From Lachnospiraceae bacterium (lineage in GTDB: Bacteria; Bacillota_A; Clostridia; Lachnospirales; Lachnospiraceae): 11,193 nucleotides of DNA. The notes under the pieces are model-generated. The model saw nothing but the letters and a program-made list of their open reading frames with translations. It ran no database searches and had not been told where the DNA came from. The stretch is from contig JAFSFU010000067.1 of the NCBI GenBank assembly GCA_017435025.1, forward strand, positions 1 through 11,193, given 5' to 3'. Below, one piece after another: positions 6,587 through 11,193 of the stretch. A program made the position numbers and the translations under genes. Position 1 is the first letter of the stretch. Each line of letters begins with the position of its first letter.

Positions 6587-7321
6587 ATGGCAGTTATTTT
6601 TAAAAGAACCAGCGCATTGACTGACAAGCCGTTCCACTATTGTCCGGGATGCGGTCATGGCATTATTCACCGTCTTGTAGCGGAGGTCGTAGAAGAACTG
6701 GGTATCCAGAACATCACTGCCGGTATCGCTCCGGTAGGATGTGCAGTTTTCGCATATAATTACTTCAATGTTGATATGTATGAAGCACCGCACGGCCGTG
6801 CTCCGGCGGTAGCGACCGGTTACAAACGTGTACATCCGGAAAATATCATCTTCACCTATCAGGGTGACGGTGACCTTGCTTCCATCGGTACTGCCGAGAT
6901 CGTTCAGGCAGCACACAGAGGCGAGAAAATTACAACCATTTTCGTAAACAATGCAATTTACGGTATGACAGGCGGACAGATGGCTCCAACCACACTGGTT
7001 GGTCAGAAAACAACCACGTCTCCTCTCGGCCGTTCCAAAGAACACTGCGGTGCTCCGATCCGTATAGCAGAAATGCTTGCAACCATTGACGGCTCCGCAT
7101 ACATCGAAAGAACCGCGATCAACAATACCGCAAACATTATCAAAACGAAAAATGCGATCAAAAAGGCATTCCAGGCACAGATCGACCGCAAAGGTTTCTC
7201 TTTAGTCGAAGTCCTCAGTACCTGTCCAACCAACTGGGGCAAATCTCCTGTTGAGTCTATGGAATGGCTTGAGCAGAATATGATCCCATATTACCCGCTT
7301 GGTGTTATGAAGGAGGTTTAA
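6587..7321 (+). CDS. 2-oxoacid:ferredoxin oxidoreductase beta subunit, TPP-binding
   Basis: A 244-residue catalytic subunit. The N-terminal HYCPGCGHG (17-25) supplies C19 and C22, and with C52 (APVGCAVF) and C213 (STCPTNWG) makes the four-cysteine set that holds the proximal [4Fe-4S] cluster in this family. The TPP/Mg site is GDGDLASIG (93-101) followed by NNAIYGMTGGQMAPTT (121-136). It binds thiamine diphosphate, decarboxylates the 2-oxoacid and passes electrons to the delta subunit. The ribosome binding site GAGGAGG lies inside the 3' end of vorB, and the gene starts 2 bases after the vorB stop and ends 2 bases before the gamma start. This is tight packing expected of subunits made in equal amounts. 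Confidence 0.95.
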   Translation: MAVIFKRTSALTDKPFHYCPGCGHGIIHRLVAEVVEELGIQNITAGIAPVGCAVFAYNYFNVDMYEAPHGRAPAVATGYKRVHPENIIFTYQGDGDLASIGTAEIVQAAHRGEKITTIFVNNAIYGMTGGQMAPTTLVGQKTTTSPLGRSKEHCGAPIRIAEMLATIDGSAYIERTAINNTANIIKTKNAIKKAFQAQIDRKGFSLVEVLSTCPTNWGKSPVESMEWLEQNMIPYYPLGVMKEV

Positions 7322-7323
7322 GT

Positions 7324-7860
7324 ATGGTAGAGAAAAATATTTTTGCCGGTTTCGGCGGTCAGGGCGTATTGCTCATGGGCCAGCTTTTGGCTATGGCCGG
7401 CATGATGGAAGGCATGAACACCTCCTGGATTCCTTCCTACGGTCCGGAAATGCGAGGCGGTACCGCAAACTGCAGCATCATGATCTCGGATAAGGAAATC
7501 TCCTCCCCGATTGTAACAAGAGCGACTGCCGTTATTGCGATGAACCGACCTTCTCTGGAGAAATTCGAAAACACCGTGATTCCGGGAGGAAAACTGTTTG
7601 TCAACAGTTCCATTATCGATATCAAGAGTACTCGCACCGATATCGATGTTTACTATGTTCCATGTAATGAAATCGCCCACGAGCTGGGAAATGACAAGGT
7701 TGCGAATATGGTCATGCTGGGAGCATACCTGGAGAAATGTCCGGTGGTTACTGTAGAAAGTGTCCTTCAGGCTCTGCTTGAAAAACTCGGCAAGAACAAA
7801 TCCCATCTGATCCCAATGAACCGCGAAGCATTTGCGAAGGGTGCGGAAGTGGTAAAATAA
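7324..7860 (+). CDS. 2-oxoacid:ferredoxin oxidoreductase gamma subunit
   Basis: A 178-residue subunit starting with FAGFGGQGVLLMGQLLA (7-23), the signature of the gamma domain. It is followed by SYGPEMRGGTANCSI (38-52), also strongly conserved. The family forms a Rossmann-like domain that packs against alpha and beta and helps bind CoA. It begins 2 bases after the beta stop, with an AAGGAGG site formed by the last codons of the beta gene. It is the last gene of the operon, with a strong terminator 25 bases after its stop. All four structural subunits are therefore present and intact. Confidence 0.93.
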   Translation: MVEKNIFAGFGGQGVLLMGQLLAMAGMMEGMNTSWIPSYGPEMRGGTANCSIMISDKEISSPIVTRATAVIAMNRPSLEKFENTVIPGGKLFVNSSIIDIKSTRTDIDVYYVPCNEIAHELGNDKVANMVMLGAYLEKCPVVTVESVLQALLEKLGKNKSHLIPMNREAFAKGAEVVK

Positions 7861-7884
7861 AAAATATATCCATTGCTCAAATAA

Positions 7885-7923
7885 CGGGATGGCGTTTTAT
7901 ATGCGCCATCCCGAATCTTTTTT
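7885..7923 (+). terminator. Terminator of the 2-oxoacid oxidoreductase operon
   Basis: CGGGATGGCG (7885-7894) pairs perfectly over 10 bp with CGCCATCCCG (7904-7913) around a 9-base loop. It is followed by a TTTTTT run (7918-7923). This is a textbook intrinsic terminator. Confidence 0.92.
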
Positions 7924-8006
7924 ATATTCACTTCTCCGAAACTCGCGAACCATAACCGTGCTGTCGTTTTTCATTCATATAAATGCGACTGTCTTCATAC
8001 CCTATT

Positions 8007-8012
8007 TATAAT
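8007..8012 (+). promoter_or_regulatory. Possible -10 element for the tspO-like gene
   Basis: A perfect TATAAT lies 19 bases before the start codon, but only a poor -35 (GCGACT, 7985-7990, 16-base spacer) precedes it. If used, the leader would be about 13 bases, with the GGGAG site almost at the 5' end. The region is A/T-rich, so chance occurrence is possible. Confidence 0.3.
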
Positions 8013-8031
8013 AATTTCCGGGAGCATACAT

Positions 8032-8493
8032 ATGCGAGCAAAAAACAAAGAGATTCTTATTATTTCAATTCTGGTCCCTTTAGCCGTAGGCGCACTCTCC
8101 GCTTTATTCAGCGGCAATATGATGAACAGCACCTATAAGCAACCATCATTCAATCCTCCGGGCTATTTGTTTCCCATTGTCTGGACTATCCTTTATTTTT
8201 TAATGGGCATCTCATCTTATCTTGTATATACTTCGGACTCCGCATTAAAAGTACAGGCACTTAAAGTATACGCACTCCAACTCTTTTTTAATTTTTTCTG
8301 GAGCATTTTATTCTTCCGTTTTTCTCTGTACGGTCTTTCTTTTTTATGGCTAGTCGTGTTGATCGGATTGATTTGCTTTATGATCTATTTCTTTTATAAA
8401 GTTCAGCCAATCGCTGCATATTTACAGATTCCATACCTGTTGTGGTGTATTTTTGCAGCTTATCTCAATTATGCCGTTTACAGGATCAATTAG
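8032..8493 (+). CDS. tspO: TspO/MBR family tryptophan-rich sensory protein
   Basis: A 153-residue integral membrane protein with five predicted helices at about 8-27, 46-66, 79-97, 101-122 and 129-150. Family hallmarks are QPSFNPPGYLFPIVWTILY (37-55), QLFFNFFWS (83-91) and PYLLWCIFAAYLNYAVYRIN (134-153), including W51 and W138. Bacterial TspO proteins bind porphyrins and other hydrophobic ligands and are linked to tetrapyrrole breakdown or export and stress signalling. Fewer tryptophans than in some homologs is usual for Firmicutes. The start is supported by GGGAG 7 bases upstream. The gene stands alone and converges on the dehydrogenase gene. No haem or porphyrin genes are nearby, so the ligand is unknown. 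The A/T-rich codon use reflects its hydrophobic content and need not mean transfer. Confidence 0.93.
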   Translation: MRAKNKEILIISILVPLAVGALSALFSGNMMNSTYKQPSFNPPGYLFPIVWTILYFLMGISSYLVYTSDSALKVQALKVYALQLFFNFFWSILFFRFSLYGLSFLWLVVLIGLICFMIYFFYKVQPIAAYLQIPYLLWCIFAAYLNYAVYRIN

Positions 8494-8496
8494 ACG

Positions 8497-8537
8497 AAAA
8501 AATGGGATCGTGTCGCTTGTACACAATCCCATTTTTT
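8497..8537. terminator. Bidirectional terminator between tspO and the dehydrogenase
   Basis: A 12-bp outer stem (AAAAAATGGGAT, 8497-8508, with its complement at 8526-8537) continues as a 4-bp GTGT/ACAC stem after one C-A mismatch, around a 7-base loop. T-runs flank it in both directions, so it fits both the tspO stop (8493) and the dehydrogenase stop (8549). Confidence 0.9.
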
Positions 8538-8548
8538 ACTATTCTTAA

Positions 8549-9337
8549 TTAGCGAACCATTGTTGCGCCGCCGTTTACGCAGAATACCTGGCCGTTGATG
8601 TAACGGGAACCCTCAGATGCGAGGAATACCATGATCGGAGCACAGTCACGATCTGCATCACCCATAGCACCATCGATCGGATATCTTCTCTTGAGACCTG
8701 CAAGGTGCATTTCACGAACTGCCGGATCAACCGTTCTTAACCACTCTTCGTACATAGCAGTCTTGATTGTCGGGTTTACGCAGTTTGCACGAACATTGCT
8801 CTCAATACCCCATTCCATAGCGATGGAACGTGTCCAGCTGAGAACAGCGCCCTTGGAAGCCGCATACATAGCACCGTTCGGCATACCCATAAGAGCTACG
8901 TCAGATGCATAGTTGATGATGGAACCTTCCACGCCTGTCTCCTTGAAGATCTTATAAGCAGCCTGGTTTGTATAAACAGTACCGTACATATTGATATTCA
9001 TCAGGAACTGCATCTGCTCCAGTGTATACGCTTCTGCTGCCGCGTTACTCTCAACACCTGCAACGTTTGCCAGAACATCAAGTCCGCCGAGAATTTCTTT
9101 TGCTTTTGCAAAGAACTCATCAACTGCTGCCTTATCGCTGATATCGCAGCGCATGTATGTAGCATGACCCTCTACGCCCGGCTGTGCATTTGCCTGCTCA
9201 GCTACTGCATTACCTCTCTCATCGTTTGTGCCGCAGAAAACAACCTGTGCACCTTCTCTAACGTAAATTCTTACGGTTGCAGCACCGATACCTTTTGTAC
9301 CGCCAGTTACAATAATTTTTTTACCCTTTAATTGCAT
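8549..9337 (-). CDS. Short-chain dehydrogenase/reductase (classical SDR)
   Basis: A 262-residue soluble oxidoreductase. The cofactor loop is TGGTKGIG (11-18). The basic K15 in this loop, with no Asp at the end of strand 2 (FCGTN, 34-38), favours NADP(H). D65 (CDIS) should contact the adenine. The NNAG motif appears as NVAG (91-94). N116, S145 (ASDVAL), Y158 and K162 (YAASK) form the catalytic tetrad. The C-terminus YINGQVFCVNGGATMVR is the usual SDR end. These enzymes oxidise alcohols or reduce ketones; substrate could be a sugar alcohol, hydroxy acid, fatty acyl or steroid and cannot be chosen by sequence. The gene is divergent from a TetR regulator, which probably controls it. AAAGGCG lies about 12 bases upstream of the start. 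Confidence 0.92.
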   Translation of the reverse strand: MQLKGKKIIVTGGTKGIGAATVRIYVREGAQVVFCGTNDERGNAVAEQANAQPGVEGHATYMRCDISDKAAVDEFFAKAKEILGGLDVLANVAGVESNAAAEAYTLEQMQFLMNINMYGTVYTNQAAYKIFKETGVEGSIINYASDVALMGMPNGAMYAASKGAVLSWTRSIAMEWGIESNVRANCVNPTIKTAMYEEWLRTVDPAVREMHLAGLKRRYPIDGAMGDADRDCAPIMVFLASEGSRYINGQVFCVNGGATMVR

Positions 9338-9366
9338 TTTACTTTTTCGCCTTTCTTTGATATAAT
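9338..9366 (+). promoter_or_regulatory. Promoter of the TetR-family regulator gene
   Basis: TTTACT (9338-9343), a 17-base spacer and perfect TATAAT (9361-9366). The start would be near 9373, giving a leader of about 88 bases. The -35 directly abuts the dehydrogenase start codon on the other strand, so transcription and translation of the two genes share this short interval. Confidence 0.55.
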
Positions 9367-9374
9367 TTTATCAA
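9357..9374. promoter_or_regulatory. Candidate TetR-type operator palindrome
   Basis: TTGATA-N6-TATCAA, an 18-base palindrome in which 16 bases pair (one T-T mismatch flanks the central AATT). It overlaps the predicted -10 of the TetR gene and lies 20 bases from the dehydrogenase start, where binding could block both directions. The size and symmetry fit a TetR dimer site. The assignment rests on position and symmetry only. Confidence 0.5.
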
Positions 9375-9405
9375 TGTTATTACTCTACTATACTAAAACA
9401 AAATC

Positions 9406-9425
9406 GGAGCAATGTAAACAGCTCC
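9406..9425. repeat. Second dyad in the TetR/dehydrogenase intergenic region
   Basis: GGAGC-N10-GCTCC, a 5-bp inverted repeat with a 10-base centre, 36 bases before the TetR start. It could be a second regulator site or a small leader hairpin. The short arms make chance plausible. Confidence 0.3.
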
Positions 9426-9460
9426 AAACCAAACTGACACAAAAGGGAGGATTTTGTTTC

Positions 9461-9997
9461 ATGGAAAATACTATGACATTGAATAAAACTATCCGCGAAT
9501 CACTGGCGCTGGCACTGATTCGCCTTCTGCAGAAAAAAGATTTTTCAGAGATTACAGTCAGTGAAATTGTGAAGACTGCGGGAGTCAGTCGCAGCAGCTT
9601 CTATCGAAATTTTGAAAGCAAAGAACAGCTTCTGCTCAGATATCTTTACGATCTCTATACGGATTTCTTCGGCTCCGGTGAGGTTCTCGCACATATTCCG
9701 GAATATAACGGAATGCAGGATTTTCTTCTTCCGCGTTTCCGATTTATCAAAGATCATCGTGACCTCTTTCTGGTGCTTCGAAAACACAATCTTTTATACT
9801 ATGCTTTCGAACAGCTGGAAAACGATCTGATCCACCTGCTGACCGGTTACGATTCCTCGCTGCCGGACTACTGCCGTGCTATGTTCTCCGGCTCCTGTGC
9901 CGGCATCATCCGCATGTGGATCGATCATGATTTCAGAGAGAGTGAAGAAGAGATGATTCAATTCTTTACATATTACAGGGAGTTTTTGCGATATTAG
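9461..9997 (+). CDS. TetR/AcrR family transcriptional regulator
   Basis: A 178-residue one-component regulator. The N-terminal helix-turn-helix is clear: FSEITVSEIVKTAGVSRSSF (28-47), followed by YRNFESKEQLL (48-58), the TetR hallmark. The rest is helical and acidic with many aromatics, consistent with a ligand-binding dimer domain of the short DhaS-like type. The reading frame stays open upstream to 9332, but that extension runs through the promoter and palindrome and encodes no recognisable domain. The ATG at 9461 has GGGAGG 10 bases upstream and is preferred. It is transcribed away from the dehydrogenase, the classical layout for a TetR protein repressing its neighbour and itself, so the inducer is probably the dehydrogenase's substrate or a related compound. 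Confidence 0.92.
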   Translation: MENTMTLNKTIRESLALALIRLLQKKDFSEITVSEIVKTAGVSRSSFYRNFESKEQLLLRYLYDLYTDFFGSGEVLAHIPEYNGMQDFLLPRFRFIKDHRDLFLVLRKHNLLYYAFEQLENDLIHLLTGYDSSLPDYCRAMFSGSCAGIIRMWIDHDFRESEEEMIQFFTYYREFLRY

Positions 9998-10008
9998 AAA
10001 CGCTGGCA

Positions 10009-10992
10009 TTATTGATAATTTTGAAGGAGACGATTCAAATACTCTCGGTATTCACTCCGTACAGATTCCGGTCCTGCAATCTGAATGTCCGGTCCAAGTC
10101 CGGCAAGCCAGCCAAAAAACTGCGGGCTCAGTGCCACCGTCACATGCGCACGGAAATGATCTTCATCAGCCGGTACCATCCACACATCCTGTCCAAACCG
10201 GTCAATGACAACTCCGGCCAGTCCGTTTTTTCCTACCAGCGTTACCGATGCATCCTCTCCACCATACATGCCAAATGTCTTTTTTGCAAATGCTGCAAGA
10301 TCAAACTCCTGGAATCGTTCACGACCGAGTCGCGGGGTCTCCAACAGTTCCATTTTCTGCATTTTATCAACACGATAATGCTTGATCATATCAGCCTTTT
10401 CGTCGTATGCGATCAAATAATAGTTTTCATCCGCCCATGTCAGTGCCCAGGGGCTTACCACATAAAATGCACCGTTTTTCTTCAGCATCAGTTCCTTTTT
10501 TACTGTCCATTCGGAATATTGGAACCGAACCTGTACATTGGAGAATATCGCATCGTGAATGTAGTCTACGTTGTAGAAGATCGTTTCGTTCCGCGCTTTG
10601 GTCCGGTTATAAATATAGACATCTCTCTGAAGCTGATGGGCTTCGTATTTGCTGGTCAGACCCTCCAGTTTTTTAATCAATTCTTCTGTTTTCTTTTTTG
10701 TGATAAATTTGGATGCCTGCGCTGCATCAACAAGAAGCTTCAATTCTGCAATCTCAAATTCCCGACTGGCAATGTAATATCCCGGCGTTGATCCTTTTTT
10801 CTGTACAATGTCAATGCCAAAATCAATCAGTGCCTCAACATCCGAATAAATACTCTTCCTCTCCGCGCTGATCCCGTACTCTTCCAGAGCTTTGCTGATA
10901 TCAGCTGCTGACATCAGATGGTTTTCATCCGTACGTTCGCGAAGAATCTGCAAAATACATAAAATTTTCTTTTTCTGGTTTGGTCCTGCCAT
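10009..10992 (-). CDS. WYL-domain transcriptional regulator with N-terminal winged HTH
   Basis: A 327-residue protein. Residues 7-74 form a DeoR/HTH_11-like winged helix (ILQILRE, then the recognition helix ISAERKSIYSDVEAL at 41-55, and the wing KKGSTPGYYI at 65-74). A WYL domain spans about 137-215, with SPWALTWADENYYLIAYD (180-197), where NYYL matches the W-Y-L position, and HYRVDKM near 206-212 supplying the conserved Arg. The C-terminal part to 327 fits a WCX extension. WYL domains bind nucleic acids or nucleotides and control transcription; the ligand and targets here are unknown. The start has GGAGA 8 bases upstream. It converges with the TetR gene with 11 bases between stops and no terminator. 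No defence or DNA-repair gene is adjacent. Confidence 0.9.
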   Translation of the reverse strand: MAGPNQKKKILCILQILRERTDENHLMSAADISKALEEYGISAERKSIYSDVEALIDFGIDIVQKKGSTPGYYIASREFEIAELKLLVDAAQASKFITKKKTEELIKKLEGLTSKYEAHQLQRDVYIYNRTKARNETIFYNVDYIHDAIFSNVQVRFQYSEWTVKKELMLKKNGAFYVVSPWALTWADENYYLIAYDEKADMIKHYRVDKMQKMELLETPRLGRERFQEFDLAAFAKKTFGMYGGEDASVTLVGKNGLAGVVIDRFGQDVWMVPADEDHFRAHVTVALSPQFFGWLAGLGPDIQIAGPESVRSEYREYLNRLLQNYQ

Positions 10993-11013
10993 ACGCGTTT
11001 CTCCATTTTTCGT

Positions 11014-11042
11014 ATTTTAGAATGATTGAATATAAACAACAA
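11014..11042 (-). promoter_or_regulatory. Promoter of the WYL regulator gene
   Basis: On the minus strand TTGTTG (11037-11042), a 17-base spacer and TAAAAT (11014-11019). The start would be near 11007, giving a leader of about 15 bases that contains the GGAGA site. Confidence 0.6.
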
Positions 11043-11056
11043 TTTCATACTAAAAT

Positions 11057-11083
11057 TGGCGCACCGGAATTACCGATGCGCCA
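11057..11083 (-). terminator. Terminator of the right-edge gene
   Basis: TGGCGCA (11057-11063) pairs with TGCGCCA (11077-11083), and an inner CGG/CCG pair continues the stem after one mismatch around a 5-base loop. On the minus strand it begins 21 bases after the stop at 11105 and is followed by ATTTTAG, a short T-run. Stem quality is good, the tail modest. Confidence 0.65.
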
Positions 11084-11104
11084 TCATTATTTTATAAGGA
11101 TTTC

Positions 11105-11193
11105 TTAGAACTTACCAGCCTGAGCAGCTTCTTCAATCGCAACTGCAACTGCAACAGTCATACCAACCATCGGGTTGTTACCTGCACCGATAA
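11105..11193 (-). CDS. C-terminal fragment of an unrecognised protein
   Basis: On the minus strand the last 28 codons before a TAA stop read IGAGNNPMVGMTVAVAVAIE (first 20 residues) followed by EAAQAGKF. The segment is rich in Ala, Val and Gly, starts with a Gly-Asn-Asn-Pro turn and ends in an amphipathic, charged tail. The open frame, codon choice similar to the neighbours and the terminator just after the stop support a real gene. I do not recognise the family from this piece. The upstream part lies outside the window. Confidence 0.65.
   Translation of the reverse strand, partial: IGAGNNPMVGMTVAVAVAIEEAAQAGKF

Noticed and set aside
6410..7045. Open frame of 211 codons on the minus strand
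   Set aside because: It is antisense to the vorB/beta junction, whose genes have clear motifs. Its composition is that of a shadow frame.
9332..9460. N-terminal extension of the TetR protein
   Set aside because: The extra 43 codons run through the promoter and palindrome, show no family similarity, and the ATG at 9461 has a strong ribosome binding site.
10012..10791. Long open frame of 259 codons on the plus strand
   Set aside because: It lies antisense to the WYL regulator, is rich in Cys, Phe and His in shadow fashion, has no domain resemblance, and overlaps a well-supported gene.
11141..11156. Short tandem GCAACT-like repeats
   Set aside because: They encode alternating Ala-Val in the right-edge protein and are explained by its sequence.

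Overview
The window looks like ordinary chromosome from an anaerobic, low-to-mid GC Firmicute, most likely a gut Lachnospiraceae-type Clostridium relative. This is inferred from strong AGGAGG-type ribosome binding sites, sigma-A style promoters, and a ferredoxin-dependent 2-oxoacid oxidoreductase operon. No phage, insertion sequence, CRISPR, tRNA or rRNA was seen. No gap between genes exceeds about 215 bases.

Layout, left to right. (1) Bases 1-1775, minus strand: a two-gene unit of an ABC-F ATPase followed by the N-terminus of a MATE exporter cut by the window edge. (2) 1979-2527, plus: a small FMN nitroreductase diverging from the ABC-F gene. It ends in a terminator shared with a minus-strand PHP-domain phosphoesterase (2574-3419). 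(3) 3541-4311, minus: a DDAH/arginine-deiminase-fold hydrolase with a complete Cys-His-Glu catalytic set. Its terminator hairpin contains the -35 of the PHP gene. (4) 4551-7860, plus: the core of the window, a five-gene operon with a near-consensus promoter. It encodes an uncharacterised P-loop ATPase, a 2[4Fe-4S] ferredoxin subunit, and the alpha (VorB-like), TPP-binding beta and gamma subunits of a 2-oxoacid:ferredoxin oxidoreductase. The operon ends in a clear terminator. (5) 8032-8493, plus: a TspO/MBR membrane protein that converges on a short-chain dehydrogenase (8549-9337, minus) across a shared terminator. (6) 9461-9997, plus: a TetR-family regulator divergent from the dehydrogenase, with a good operator-like palindrome between them. 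(7) 10009-10992, minus: a WYL-domain regulator converging on TetR with only 11 bases between the stops. (8) 11105-11193, minus: the unrecognised C-terminus of another gene.

How the genes work together. The oxidoreductase operon would convert a branched-chain or other 2-oxoacid plus CoA to acyl-CoA, CO2 and reduced ferredoxin, or run in reverse. Its first gene, a conserved-looking NTPase of unknown role, is the best candidate for undescribed biology here. The TetR-dehydrogenase pair looks like a self-contained substrate-responsive switch. The remaining genes look like independent single-gene units. Nothing in the window looks like a wholly new defence or mobile system.
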